64,000 nt of DNA, from positions 1,137,501 through 1,201,500 of the forward strand of contig NZ_FNUD01000002.1 of the NCBI RefSeq assembly GCF_900106095.1. Direction: 5' to 3'. The first letter of the stretch is position 1. Each line of letters begins with the position of its first letter. The notes below the pieces were generated by a model that was not told the origin of the DNA, did no database searches, and worked only from the letters and a program-made list of their open reading frames with translations. A program made the position numbers and the translations under genes. Below, piece by piece: positions 1 through 9,061 of the stretch. Source of the stretch: Pseudomonas deceptionensis. GTDB lineage: Bacteria; Pseudomonadota; Gammaproteobacteria; Pseudomonadales; Pseudomonadaceae.

Positions 1-1
1 C

Positions 2-325
2 GTTGAAAACAAGGTCCACAAAGCGGTGTTCCAGGCCATTCATGACGGCAAAAAGCTGGCTACCCCTGAAGAAATGGCCGAGTTCCTGACCGGCGAAGGC
101 ATCGATAAAGACAAGTTCCTGAGCACTTACAACTCGTTCGCCGTCAAAGGCAAGGTTGAGGATGCCAAGAAGAAGGCTCAGGCCTACCAGATCTCCGGCG
201 TACCGACCATGGTTGTCAATGGCAAATACCGCTTCGACCTGGGCACTTCGGGTGGCCCTGAAGGCACGCTCAATGTTGCCGATCAGCTGATCGCCAAAGA
301 GCGAGCAGCGAACGCTAAAAACTAA
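2..325 (+). CDS. dsbA: Thiol:disulfide interchange protein DsbA (C-terminal part, 5' truncated by window edge)
   Basis: The frame is open from base 2, and the start and the N-terminal CxxC active site lie outside the window. The visible 107 residues cover the end of the helical insertion and the last part of the thioredoxin fold. The segment GVPTMVVNGKYR carries the cis-proline loop that faces the CxxC site in DsbA-family oxidases, followed by a short charged tail ending in NAKN. DsbA puts disulfides into exported proteins in the periplasm. The next gene begins 15 bases after the stop, so co-transcription is possible. The family call is firm; only the length is limited by the edge. Confidence 0.93.
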   Translation, partial: VENKVHKAVFQAIHDGKKLATPEEMAEFLTGEGIDKDKFLSTYNSFAVKGKVEDAKKKAQAYQISGVPTMVVNGKYRFDLGTSGGPEGTLNVADQLIAKERAANAKN

Positions 326-340
326 GCGGCGCCTTCTTCC

Positions 341-1219
341 GTGCGCGGCTGGAAGAGCGAACGAATCGTTGGCCTGCATGAACCGCAGGTCAACGAGGAC
401 CATCTGGCAGCTTGCGGGATGCCGGATGACCGGCGTTTGCGTTTGCTCAGTTTCAATATCCAGGTCGGTAACAGCACCCAGGGTTACCGGCACTACCTGA
501 CCCGCAGCTGGCAGCATGTGCTGCCACACAAGGGCAGGGCCGGAAACCTGGAACGCATCGGCGACTTGTTGGGCGACTTCGATCTGGTCGCCCTGCAAGA
601 GGCGGACGGTGGAAGTCACCGTTCCGGCTACATCAATCAGGTCAAGTACCTGGCCCAACAGGGCGAATTCCCCTACTGGTATCAACAACTCAATCGCAAT
701 CTCGGCCGCCTGGCCCAGCACAGCAACGGGCTGCTCAGCCGTCTGCGCCCCAGCGCGATTGAAGATCATCCCTTGCCCGGCCCTGCGGGTCGTGGCGCGA
801 TTCTGGTGCGTTTTGGTGAGGGCCCGGATGCATTGGTGGTTGTGGTCATGCACCTGGCACTGGGGACAAAAACCCGCACCCTGCAGCTGGCCTATATTCG
901 TGAGCTCATTGGTGGCTATCAGCATCAAGTGCTGATGGGCGATATGAACACCCATGCCAACGACCTGCTGCACACTTCGCCTCTGCGCGACCTCGGTTTG
1001 CTGGCGCCGCAAATGGAGGCTACTTTCCCCAGTTGGCGCCCGCAGCGTTGCCTTGATCATATTTTGCTTAGCCCCAGCCTGACCCTTGAACGGGTGCAGG
1101 TGCTGAACCAGCCTATTTCTGACCATCTGCCAGTAGCGGTCGATATACGCTTGCCCGGCTCTGTCGGCGTTGATTCGCAGCTTGTGTTGAGACCACCTGG
1201 CATTGAGCCCAAGGCATGA
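341..1219 (+). CDS. Endonuclease/exonuclease/phosphatase (EEP) superfamily protein
   Basis: This 292-residue protein has the EEP fold signatures in order: LLSFNIQVG near residue 35, DLVALQEADGG (the metal-binding Glu) near residue 85, MGDMNTHAND near 200, and the C-terminal SDHLPV near 262. The EEP family includes nucleases and lipid phosphodiesterases, so the substrate cannot be told from sequence. I see no signal peptide, which suggests a cytoplasmic location. The start is a GTG at 341 with no clear ribosome binding site; an in-frame ATG at 419 is possible but would remove part of the first conserved strand region. The stop overlaps the start of the diguanylate cyclase gene by four bases (ATGA), so the two are translationally coupled. 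Confidence 0.82.
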   Translation: MRGWKSERIVGLHEPQVNEDHLAACGMPDDRRLRLLSFNIQVGNSTQGYRHYLTRSWQHVLPHKGRAGNLERIGDLLGDFDLVALQEADGGSHRSGYINQVKYLAQQGEFPYWYQQLNRNLGRLAQHSNGLLSRLRPSAIEDHPLPGPAGRGAILVRFGEGPDALVVVVMHLALGTKTRTLQLAYIRELIGGYQHQVLMGDMNTHANDLLHTSPLRDLGLLAPQMEATFPSWRPQRCLDHILLSPSLTLERVQVLNQPISDHLPVAVDIRLPGSVGVDSQLVLRPPGIEPKA

Positions 1220-3192
1220 GAGACGACGCAGCTCACTGGAAAGAAAAATACCTCAAAAGTATTGAACAGCAGGACACGCTTGAGCGCCGCTGGAATACCC
1301 GTCTCGATTTGCTGCGCCGTGGGCTGGTGCGCAGCACCCTGGCGGCGGAAGGCACCGACCGGACTGTCGATCAGTGCATGAAGGAAATGCGCGAAGCAGT
1401 GCGCACCAATGAGATGGACGCTGCCCTGGCCGCCTTGTTGCCACGCCTGGAAAAAGCCGTGCTCGACTCCGAGCAGCGCCGCGAGACGCGGGTCGAGCAA
1501 GTCAGCGAGGCGCTCAATAGCCTGGTTACCCAACTGCAAGCTTTGCCGCTGCCCCGTGAAGTCAGCAAGCCACTCAAGGCATTTGCCAAGCAGCTCGAAA
1601 ACCGGGTGGCCCACGCACGTGAAATACCATTGCTGCTGGGAGAGCTCAGCCACTTGCAAGGGCAGGCACTGGCGCCACAACTCAATGGCTCAAGCCCGCC
1701 CCGTCCGGGGTTGTTGCAACGCTTGTTCGGGGGCCACGACGCCGATAAAGCGCCAAGCGAACCCAGTGAAGCTGTAGTGCCACCGGCTGTTGCCAGACCG
1801 CTGGCAGCGCCCTCGCCAGAGGTTGCGCCGCGGGCCGTCATTGAGGTCGCCCCTGCGCAAGTCAAAGCCCCGGAGCCGCAGGTTGTGCCTTTGGCCGACG
1901 CTGAGCCCCAACCGCTCCCTGAAGTTGAGCCGGAGCCTGAATCCCTGGTTCCTGAAGCGCCTGTAGAGCAGGCCGCTAGCGGTGCGCTGGAGTCGGTTGT
2001 TGCGCTGGTAGACGCAGAAAACAACCTGCCTGAGGCGCGGATCGAACTGCCTGCCCTTGCAGCGATCGACAGCCCCGCCCCGGTCGTAGATGACATTGAT
2101 GCGGTCTATGCCCTGCCTGAGAGCCCCGAGCCGTCTTACAGCTCGGTCGCGGCGCATATCGAAGCCACATTGCTTGGCTTGCTGAACGATCTGTCACTGC
2201 CCGAGCACCACCGGCCGCAGGCCGAAGCCATGCGTCGGCGTCTGGAAAAAGGGCTCAACTGGTACGAGTTACTGCCGATCCTCGATGATCTTGCCGTCTT
2301 GATGCTGGCCATCACTGACAGTGGCCAGCACGAGTTCGAGGCCTATCTCAAACAGCTGAACGGGCGTCTGGAATCGTTCCAGAACAACCTTCAGGCGGCC
2401 AGTGAGGGTCATGCTGAAGGTCAGTCCGCCGCCGACGATTTGCACGCCCAATTGCGCGAACACCTCGGCGGCATGCAAAACAGCGTGCAATCGGCCGTCG
2501 ACCTGAACAGCCTCAAACACCTTCTGGAAAACCGCCTTGAAGGGTTGTTGAGCACGCTGGACCGGCACCAGCAACAGCGTAATGCCCGCGAGCAAGAAGT
2601 GTGCGCCCATCTACAAGGGCTGACCGAGCGCGTAGCGCACATGGAGCAGCAAGCCCAGGGCTATCGCGAACACCTTGAAGAGCAACGCCAGAAAGCGCTG
2701 ATAGACCCCCTCACCGGGCTGCCCAACCGAGCCGCCTGGGGTGAGCGGCTGCAGCATGAGGTGCAGGCGTGGCAAACCCATGGCAACTCCTTGTTGATAG
2801 CCATGCTCGACCTTGACCACTTCAAGCGCATCAATGATGGCTATGGCCATCTGGCCGGAGACAAGGTGCTCAAGATCATCGCCGCGCAGTTGTGCAAACA
2901 CCTGCGCCCCGGCGACTTTGTTGCCCGCTTTGGCGGCGAAGAGTTTGTGTTGCTGATGCCCGACACAACACTGGCGACCGGCCTGCAACAGGCCGAGAAA
3001 CTGCGGGCGGCCATCGAGGCATGCCCTTTCCACTTCAAGGGCGAACCTGTGACCCTGACGGCTTCTATCGGTGTGTCAGCGTTCAAGGCCGGTGATCGCA
3101 GCGACCACGTGCTCAAACGGGCAGATGAGGCGTTGTATCGGGCCAAGGCCAATGGGCGCAATGGCGTTGAACCGTGCTCGTCAGATAATTAA
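1216..3192 (+). CDS. dgcH: Diguanylate cyclase with GGEEF domain (DgcH-like)
   Basis: The 658-residue protein ends in a complete GGDEF domain (from about residue 490): DPLTGLPNRAAW, the metal-binding LDLDHFKRINDGYGH, and the active-site loop FGGEEF. RPGD lies exactly five residues before GGEEF and fits the RxxD product-inhibition site, so an active cyclase with c-di-GMP feedback is expected. The N-terminal half (to about residue 165) is helical and charged. Residues about 180-290 are a low-complexity linker rich in Pro, Glu, Val and Ala, and a second helical, coiled-coil-like region (about 310-485) leads into the GGDEF domain. I see no transmembrane segment. The symbol rests on remembered synteny with P. 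aeruginosa dgcH (near dsbA and kinB) and similar length. Confidence 0.86.
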   Translation: MRDDAAHWKEKYLKSIEQQDTLERRWNTRLDLLRRGLVRSTLAAEGTDRTVDQCMKEMREAVRTNEMDAALAALLPRLEKAVLDSEQRRETRVEQVSEALNSLVTQLQALPLPREVSKPLKAFAKQLENRVAHAREIPLLLGELSHLQGQALAPQLNGSSPPRPGLLQRLFGGHDADKAPSEPSEAVVPPAVARPLAAPSPEVAPRAVIEVAPAQVKAPEPQVVPLADAEPQPLPEVEPEPESLVPEAPVEQAASGALESVVALVDAENNLPEARIELPALAAIDSPAPVVDDIDAVYALPESPEPSYSSVAAHIEATLLGLLNDLSLPEHHRPQAEAMRRRLEKGLNWYELLPILDDLAVLMLAITDSGQHEFEAYLKQLNGRLESFQNNLQAASEGHAEGQSAADDLHAQLREHLGGMQNSVQSAVDLNSLKHLLENRLEGLLSTLDRHQQQRNAREQEVCAHLQGLTERVAHMEQQAQGYREHLEEQRQKALIDPLTGLPNRAAWGERLQHEVQAWQTHGNSLLIAMLDLDHFKRINDGYGHLAGDKVLKIIAAQLCKHLRPGDFVARFGGEEFVLLMPDTTLATGLQQAEKLRAAIEACPFHFKGEPVTLTASIGVSAFKAGDRSDHVLKRADEALYRAKANGRNGVEPCSSDN

Positions 3193-3492
3193 CAGAAGTG
3201 TGTAGTGGGTGTGTGCCAATAATTAAAGTTTGAGTGGTCGGTACTAAGTGCATGTAATGGATTTCCAGATGCTGGGTAGTACTTGTCGGTTTTTAAACTT
3301 TGCCGGTTAATATCAACTTTGCTTTCTTGACGCGCTGCGCGTGAGCGACTTATATGAAATGGCAGGCTGTGAAAGGTTACTTCTCCAGTAGCCGCAGTAC
3401 TGTCATCGGTTTCTCAATCGGATGTTCATCAACAGTGCTCTGCTGGCGTATTCAGTCGATGTGGTGCCCTGCGCGACTCAAAAAGGTAATGT
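3193..3492 (+). other. Intergenic region, 300 bases, AT-richer than its surroundings
   Basis: Between the diguanylate cyclase stop and the small secreted protein the base composition drops to AT-rich runs, for example AATAATTAAAG near 3219. I find no convincing hairpin terminator or gene. The short open frame starting at 3354 runs into the next gene in another phase and lacks coding character. The promoter of the secreted protein probably lies here, but I cannot place boxes with confidence. Confidence 0.4.
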
Positions 3493-3894
3493 ATGAAAAC
3501 GTTAATCTCCTTGTTGTCCGTCCTTGTTTTAATGGCGGGTGCCGTCTCGGTTAATGCCGCGGCTAAAACACATATATATACAGCCTATATCAATAAAGAT
3601 GGAACGTTGGCGGCTCAGTCGCCTCATTGGATTCAAGGCATCGAATATTCCAGTCAGCATAATTATGCTGCCAGTTATAAGGTTAAGTTGACGCCCGGTG
3701 CCTTTCAAAAAGCGCCGAAGTTCTGCGTGGTATCGACCGACGACACATCAAGTTATGAACACACACTGTATGGCATCGCAAAGCTGTCGGGCAAACCGAC
3801 CCGCGAAGAGGTCAATGTCATTGGCCTGATGCTGGGGCTTGGTGGGCCGTCTGGCGACTCATCGATGAGCTTTTACCTGATGTGCAGTAAATAA
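3493..3894 (+). CDS. Small secreted protein of unknown function
   Basis: This 133-residue product starts with a clear Sec signal peptide (MKTLISLLSVLVLMAGA, cleavage likely after VNAA near residue 23). The mature part of about 110 residues is rich in Ser, Tyr and Thr and has two cysteines, one in KFCVVS and one four residues from the end (MCSK). Those could form a single disulfide, in keeping with periplasmic or extracellular export. I do not recognise the family. The gene stands alone between an AT-rich gap and a terminator-like hairpin, and its wobble positions look more AT-rich than those of its neighbours, so it may have been acquired. Confidence 0.7.
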   Translation: MKTLISLLSVLVLMAGAVSVNAAAKTHIYTAYINKDGTLAAQSPHWIQGIEYSSQHNYAASYKVKLTPGAFQKAPKFCVVSTDDTSSYEHTLYGIAKLSGKPTREEVNVIGLMLGLGGPSGDSSMSFYLMCSK

Positions 3895-3899
3895 CAGCT

Positions 3900-3932
3900 G
3901 GCCCCTTGCTCTTGGCCGAGCAGGGGGCTTGC
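3900..3932 (+). terminator. Probable rho-independent terminator after the small secreted protein
   Basis: GCCCCTTGCTC and GAGCAGGGGGC form an 11-pair stem with one G-U pair around a six-base loop, followed by TTGCTTC. The position a few bases past the stop of the secreted protein fits termination, although the T tract is short. Confidence 0.55.
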
Positions 3933-4017
3933 TTCAACCCGGTGCAGTACTTCAGCTGCGCGACAAGGGCAGTGAGGTATGCTTGAGCATTAACTGTTAG
4001 CTGTGTTGTCTTTGCCC

Positions 4018-4797
4018 ATGAAATTATCCGCCCTGCTTTTGTCTATCGCTTTGCTGGCCGGTTGCGCCAGCGGTCCTCGCATGGACACCAGCCATCCTTC
4101 GATCAACCACGACAGCCGTGTGCAGTTCGTGGTGCTCCACTACACCTCGACCTCGCTGGAGCGCTCGCTGGAGTTGCTGACCCGAGGGCCTGTGAGCAGC
4201 CATTACCTGGTGGGCGATACACCGCCGACCATCTACAAGCTGGTGGACGAGAACCAGCGTGCCTGGCATGCCGGTGAAAGCCAATGGAAAGGCCGTACCT
4301 GGTTGAACTCCAGTTCCATCGGTATCGAGATCGTGAACAAGGGGTTCCGTGATACGCCAAACGGGCGAGTCTGGTACCCCTATACCGAAGGCCAGATCCA
4401 GTCTCTGATTGCGCTGCTTAAAGACATCTCGACCCGCTACAAGATCGACCCGCACAACATCATCGGCCACAGCGACATAGCCCCGTTGCGCAAGCTCGAT
4501 CCGGGCCCGTTGTTCCCCTGGAAGCGTCTGGCCGATGAAGGCTTTGGTATCTGGCCAAACGCTCAGGCGGTCGCCCGCGAACAAGCCCTGTATGCCAACG
4601 CGTTGCCGAGCATTACCTGGTTCCAGCAGCAACTGGCGCTATTGGGCTACGAAACCCCGCAAACCGGTGAGCTGGATGTAGCAACCCGCCACGTGCTGGC
4701 GGCGTTCCAGATGCATTTTCGGCCTTCACGATTCGATGGCACACCCGATGCAGAAAGTGCGGCCATCCTGAAAGTGCTGAACACGCAAAAGGGCTGA
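4018..4797 (+). CDS. ampDh2: N-acetylmuramoyl-L-alanine amidase AmpDh2/AmiD type, lipoprotein
   Basis: I start this at ATG 4018, which gives a 259-residue protein opening with a lipoprotein signal peptide whose lipobox is LLAGC. The GTG at 4003 would only prepend MLSLP. An Amidase_2 domain follows: VVLHYTS holds the first zinc histidine, and GHSDIAPLRKLDPG holds the later histidine with the conserved Lys and Asp-Pro-Gly. A C-terminal peptidoglycan-binding segment covers about residues 190-255 (ITWFQQQLALLGY, LAAFQMHF). The enzyme should cut the amide bond between MurNAc and the stem peptide in the periplasm, anchored to the outer membrane. The symbol relies on remembered synteny with P. aeruginosa, where ampDh2 sits beside kinB. 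Confidence 0.88.
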   Translation: MKLSALLLSIALLAGCASGPRMDTSHPSINHDSRVQFVVLHYTSTSLERSLELLTRGPVSSHYLVGDTPPTIYKLVDENQRAWHAGESQWKGRTWLNSSSIGIEIVNKGFRDTPNGRVWYPYTEGQIQSLIALLKDISTRYKIDPHNIIGHSDIAPLRKLDPGPLFPWKRLADEGFGIWPNAQAVAREQALYANALPSITWFQQQLALLGYETPQTGELDVATRHVLAAFQMHFRPSRFDGTPDAESAAILKVLNTQKG

Positions 4798-4825
4798 TCT
4801 GCGTACCCTCGTGCCTCGACAGCGA

Positions 4826-6616
4826 CTACAGCAACGGCAGCGCCATGTAGAACTGTGTGCCTTGCCCGGGCCGCGAGTACGCCCCGATGCGCCCGCCATG
4901 CAGTTGCACGATCTCTTTGCACAGGGCCAGCCCAAGGCCAGCGCCGCCCTTTTTGCGACCTACTTGCACGAAGGGCTCGAAAATACGTCCTTGCTGGCCG
5001 TAGGCAATGCCTTCGCCATTGTCTTCGACACTGATGATCACCCGCTCACCATGGCGTCGGGCCTGCAGGCGAATCTGCCCGCCATCGGCGGTGTGGCGCA
5101 AGGCGTTATCCAGCAGGTTGTCCAGCACACGCTCCAGTTGGGCTTGGTCGGCATTCAGCCCGGGCAGTGGCGGCTGCAGGTCGATCAACAATTCGATGCT
5201 TTTGGCGGCTGCCCTGTCGGCGAAGCGGGCGCGGGCCTGTTCGAGCATTTCCTCGATATCGCAGGGGGCCAGCGTGAGCTTTTGCAGACCGTTCTGGTAG
5301 CGGGAGAAGTTCAGCAGGTCATTGATCAGCTGCATCAACCGCTGCATTTCTTCGTTCACCGTGTTGAGCAAATCCGTTTCACGGGATTGAGGATCAAAGC
5401 GCGCACGCTCCAGAAACAAGCCGAACGCCATATGCATGCCGGTCACGGGAGTGCGCAACTCATGGGAAGCGCGTAGTACGAATTCGCTGCGTACACGCTC
5501 AAAAGCGCGTTGCTCGGTCACATCATGCAGCACCATTACTGCGCCGAGAATCGGCCCTTTGGGTTGGCTGACCGGGGTCAGGCTGTAGGTCAGCAGGCGG
5601 TTCTCGCCCTCGATATCGACGCTCAGGTCTTCCGGTAGCCGTTCAAGGCTGCCGCCGCGCAGCACCGTTTGCAGCTGCTGGTCGAGTTCGGGGCGTTTCA
5701 ACGCTTCACCCAACGGCTGGCCGAGACGGCTCTCGTCCCAGCCCAGCTGTCGCTGGGCTACCGGGTTCAAATGCTCAAGCCGGCCCTGCTGATCGATCAT
5801 CAACAGTCCGTCATCAATACTGTCGAGCACCGCCTGAAGCCGTTGCTGGCCTGCCAGCAGTTCGTCGACATTGGTTGCCTGATGCTGGCGCAAAGCCTCG
5901 GCCATGATTCCGAAGCGCCGGGTCAGCAGGTTCATTTCAGTGGCAGACGAAAGCGGCAGCACCACCTCAAAGTTGCCCTTGCCGATGTTGTCAGCCGCTT
6001 TGGCCAGTGCCTCGATAGGTGCACCAAAGCGCCTGGCAATGCCATGGGCGGTAATAAAGCCGATGATCAGCACCGCAAGCCCGACCAGGCCCAGCAGGGA
6101 GGCGATGATCAGGGCCCGGTCACGGGCCGATGCCTGTGCGGCATAAATGGTGTCGAGTGCACGGCGGTGCTCGGTGATCAGGCCATTGCGCAACTGATTG
6201 AAACGGCTCGAAAGCTCGTTGTCGGTACTCAGGTTGAGTGCTTCGTTGTCGGCCTGATGGAGCGCTTGCAGAAAGTGGCTGTAGTCTTCCCGCGCCCGGG
6301 CAAAGCCACTGTGCAAATCGTTTTTGCGCTCATGCTCGATGCCTTCGTCGAGCAGTGCCAGATACTCCCGGGTCGATGCCTGTAGCGCCTTCGGGTCGGG
6401 CTGGTTGCGCAGCATCAGGATCAACTGGTCACCCAGGGACTGACGCAGCTTAAGGCCCAGGTCCAGGGTGATGAAGTTGTTGCGGATCAGCGCTTCCTGG
6501 GTCTTTGCCATTTGCATCACGCTGACGACGCCCAGCAGAAGCCCGAGCAGCGCCACCGTAATCAGCGCCGAAATGCTCAGGAACAGACGGGTGCGCAGCT
6601 TGATCGCCAGTTTCAT
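4826..6616 (-). CDS. kinB: Alginate biosynthesis sensor histidine kinase KinB
   Basis: The 596-residue protein has the full KinB layout. A first membrane helix spans about residues 12-34, then a helical periplasmic region of about 130 residues, a second helix at about 168-190, a HAMP segment (RRFGAPIEALAKAADNIGKG), a PAS domain (about 255-360), a HisKA domain with the phosphoacceptor His384 in RASHELRTPVTG, and a HATPase domain with VEDNGEGI and GGAGLGLALCKEI. KinB is the cognate sensor of AlgB and in P. aeruginosa restrains alginate production. The gene begins eight bases after algB ends, so the two form one operon. It ends 28 bases from the convergent amidase gene, with no room for a separate terminator. 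Confidence 0.95.
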   Translation of the reverse strand: MKLAIKLRTRLFLSISALITVALLGLLLGVVSVMQMAKTQEALIRNNFITLDLGLKLRQSLGDQLILMLRNQPDPKALQASTREYLALLDEGIEHERKNDLHSGFARAREDYSHFLQALHQADNEALNLSTDNELSSRFNQLRNGLITEHRRALDTIYAAQASARDRALIIASLLGLVGLAVLIIGFITAHGIARRFGAPIEALAKAADNIGKGNFEVVLPLSSATEMNLLTRRFGIMAEALRQHQATNVDELLAGQQRLQAVLDSIDDGLLMIDQQGRLEHLNPVAQRQLGWDESRLGQPLGEALKRPELDQQLQTVLRGGSLERLPEDLSVDIEGENRLLTYSLTPVSQPKGPILGAVMVLHDVTEQRAFERVRSEFVLRASHELRTPVTGMHMAFGLFLERARFDPQSRETDLLNTVNEEMQRLMQLINDLLNFSRYQNGLQKLTLAPCDIEEMLEQARARFADRAAAKSIELLIDLQPPLPGLNADQAQLERVLDNLLDNALRHTADGGQIRLQARRHGERVIISVEDNGEGIAYGQQGRIFEPFVQVGRKKGGAGLGLALCKEIVQLHGGRIGAYSRPGQGTQFYMALPLL

Positions 6617-6623
6617 CGGATGC

Positions 6624-7970
6624 TCACAGGTTGTACTGCTTACGTTTGCGATACAGCGTCGAGGCGTCGATGCCCAAGGTTTTTGCGGCCTGGTCCAGGG
6701 TTTCGCTGGTGGCCAGGACGGCGCCGATATGGGCTTTTTCCAGTTGGTCCAGGCTCAGTGCCGCACCGATACGCGGGGCATTGGGGGTGGTTTGCTCCGC
6801 CATGCCCAGGTGGCTGACTTCGACCACTTCCTGGGGGCAAATAATGCTCGCCCGCTCCACCACGTTGCGCAGCTCGCGGATATTGCCCGGCCATCGGTAA
6901 TTGGCCAGCGCCAGGCGGGCTTCTTCGCTGAAACCACGGGCAGGGCGGGCGTACTCTTTGACGAAACGGGCCAGAAAGCGGTCGGCCAGGGTCAGAATGT
7001 CTTCACTGCGTTCGCGCAGCGGCGGCAGATGCAAGGTGATTACGTTCAGGCGGTAGAGCAAGTCTTCGCGAAAACGCCCGTCGCGCACCATGTCTTCAAG
7101 GTTGAGGTTGGTGGCAGCCAGAATCCGTACATCGGCGCGGCGGGTTACGGGGTCGCCGACGCGTTCGTACTCCTTGTCCTGAATAAAACGCAGCAGTTTT
7201 GGTTGAAGTGCCAGCGGGAAATCACCGATTTCATCCAGGAACAATGTACCGCCGTCGGCCTGGTTGACCCGGCCCAGGGTGCTTTCGCTGGCGCCGGTAA
7301 ACGCCCCGCGGGTGTGGCCGAACAGCTCGCTTTCCATCAGCTCGGCGGTCAGGGACGGGCAGTTGATAGTGACGCAGGACTTCCTGGCGCGTTTGCTCCA
7401 GCCATGAATCGCCCGCGCGAGCTCGCCTTTACCAGTGCCGGACTCGCCCAGGATCAGGATATTGGCATCGGTGTCTGCGACCTGGCGGGCAGTCTCCAGC
7501 ACCGCCATCATGGCCGGGCTGTGGGAGTCCAGACCGTCCTTGGGCTTGCGCACCTCACCTTCGAGGGCCTCAAGGCGGGCGGCCAGCTGGCGCACTTCCA
7601 ATTGCTTGGCCGTGGCCAGGCGCAACTGGTCAGGGCTGCAGGGTTTCACCAGATAGTCTGCGGCACCGGCCTGAATCGCATCAACCGCGGTGTCGACGGC
7701 CGAGTGGGCCGTGACAATCACCACGCGCATCCAGGGGGCTTGAATGCGCATCTGTGCCAGCACATCCAGGCCGTTGTCCTCGCCCAGGCGCAGGTCCAGA
7801 AAGCACAAGTCGAACACCTGGCGCTGCAACAGCGCGTCGGCCTGTGCCGCGCTGTTGGCGGTGGCGACGGTGTAGCCCTCGTCTTCGAGGCAGTAGCGGA
7901 ATGTACGCAGGATGGCGGACTCATCGTCGACCAGCAGAATGCGGCCCTGGTGCTCTTTGGCTGATTCCAT
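6624..7970 (-). CDS. algB: Sigma-54-dependent response regulator AlgB
   Basis: The 448-residue regulator has an N-terminal receiver with the phosphoacceptor Asp59 in CFLDLRLG and a signalling Lys in YLVKPC. A central AAA+ domain carries Walker A GESGTGKG, the sigma-54 contact motif GAFTGA (in [13 protein letters not shown]) and Walker [13 protein letters not shown]. The C-terminal Fis-type helix-turn-helix ends in [15 protein letters not shown]. AlgB activates algD and other exopolysaccharide or virulence genes in Pseudomonas. A GTAGG sequence sits just upstream of the ATG at 7970. It is the first gene of the algB-kinB operon, and its promoter must lie in the 440-base gap that follows on the plus coordinate. 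Confidence 0.95.
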   Translation of the reverse strand: MESAKEHQGRILLVDDESAILRTFRYCLEDEGYTVATANSAAQADALLQRQVFDLCFLDLRLGEDNGLDVLAQMRIQAPWMRVVIVTAHSAVDTAVDAIQAGAADYLVKPCSPDQLRLATAKQLEVRQLAARLEALEGEVRKPKDGLDSHSPAMMAVLETARQVADTDANILILGESGTGKGELARAIHGWSKRARKSCVTINCPSLTAELMESELFGHTRGAFTGASESTLGRVNQADGGTLFLDEIGDFPLALQPKLLRFIQDKEYERVGDPVTRRADVRILAATNLNLEDMVRDGRFREDLLYRLNVITLHLPPLRERSEDILTLADRFLARFVKEYARPARGFSEEARLALANYRWPGNIRELRNVVERASIICPQEVVEVSHLGMAEQTTPNAPRIGAALSLDQLEKAHIGAVLATSETLDQAAKTLGIDASTLYRKRKQYNL

Positions 7971-8412
7971 TTCCTACGTTCCTTAATGAGTGATCTTGGT
8001 TAGTGTCGGAATAATCGGGCAAGTTGCATGATTATTCAGGAATGATTGTGGTGCTGGCATTCCCGTGTCCGGTCTTGTTTTTTAACTGCATGATTTTAAA
8101 GCGTTTTTATTTGGTTTTGAGCACGAAAATCAAATCGTGCAGGCCACTGCTGTCTGCGGCGTCAGCAATCCGGGCCACGCCAATGCGGTAATCAGTACAG
8201 ATCGTGCAGAACGCACGACCAGCTTAGCGGGCATCGTGCAGGATGCGCGTAAAGGCGAACTCTAAATAAACATAAGTAATTGATTTATATAGATATTAAT
8301 TTTATCTAAAAGCTGGCATGCAGCCTGCAATTACCTTGGTACAACCGTCGGAAGGCCCGCAAATGCTGGCAACCTGACTTCACATTGACCACCGGGTAGC
8401 AGGAGTTTGAGC
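7971..8412 (+). other. Intergenic region between algB and a small plus-strand gene
   Basis: This 442-base gap holds the divergent promoters of algB (minus) and the 93-residue protein (plus). A strongly AT-rich block (8264-8310, TAATTGATTTATATAGATATT) is the likeliest promoter region for the plus-strand gene. I see no long palindrome and no open frame with coding character. Confidence 0.4.
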
Positions 8413-8694
8413 ATGAATCGTCAAGGTTTATCCAACATGCGTGTTTCGTCATCGCACCTGCAGCAAGGCTTGTTTGCGAGCCTGGCGTTGTTGGTGACAT
8501 TGGTCGGTGGTCAGCAATGGGGCCGCTGGGAGCAATCACCTCAGCCTGGCACGACTGTGCATCACCCGGTCGTCGCCCAGCAGCATTTCAAGGCGCCGGG
8601 GTGGGCAGGCTCACCTGGCCACTACGAACTGGCGGCGTCGGATGAAACGCAAATAGCGAATTCGCAACCTGAACCGCAACGCTGGGTGTTTTAA
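8413..8694 (+). CDS. Small membrane-anchored protein of unknown function
   Basis: The ATG at 8413 follows AGGAG with seven bases of spacing, so I prefer it to the TTG six bases upstream. The 93-residue product has one hydrophobic segment (LFASLALLVTLVGG, about residues 20-34) after a polar N terminus, which suggests a signal anchor or an uncleaved signal peptide. The rest is polar and rich in Gln, His and Pro. I do not recognise a family. A gene for a 54-residue DUF1328 protein follows 85 bases later on the same strand, so they may share a transcript. Confidence 0.65.
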   Translation: MNRQGLSNMRVSSSHLQQGLFASLALLVTLVGGQQWGRWEQSPQPGTTVHHPVVAQQHFKAPGWAGSPGHYELAASDETQIANSQPEPQRWVF

Positions 8695-8710
8695 GCGTTT
8701 ACAACCTTGA

Positions 8711-8944
<234 letters not shown>

Positions 8945-8961
8945 ATCTGCCACTCCAAAAC

Positions 8962-9029
8962 CTGTAGTCGCTGCCGAAGTTTGCGATGGGCTGCCTGGTC
9001 CTTCTCGCCACCTTCGGCAGCGACTACAG
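8962..9029. repeat. REP palindrome, GTAGTCGCTGCCG type
   Basis: Arms of 18 bases, beginning CTGTAGTCGCTGCCGAAG, pair perfectly across a 32-base centre that includes the usual TGCGATGGGCTGC segment. It belongs to the GTAGCCGCTG repeat class that also occurs at 12220, 22962, 36158, 48402 and 54828. Confidence 0.85.
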
Positions 9030-9039
9030 AAAATCTTGT

Positions 9040-9061
9040 ACAGGGCTTGCCCTGTTTTTTT
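9040..9061 (+). terminator. Rho-independent terminator after the DUF1328 gene
   Basis: ACAGGGC and GCCCTGT form a perfect seven-pair stem with a two-base loop, and a run of seven T follows directly. It sits about 100 bases past the DUF1328 stop, behind the REP element. Confidence 0.8.

Noticed and set aside
6468..7964. 498-codon plus-strand frame opposite algB
   Set aside because: It is the antisense shadow of algB, with Gln/Gly/Ala-rich translation and no family motif.
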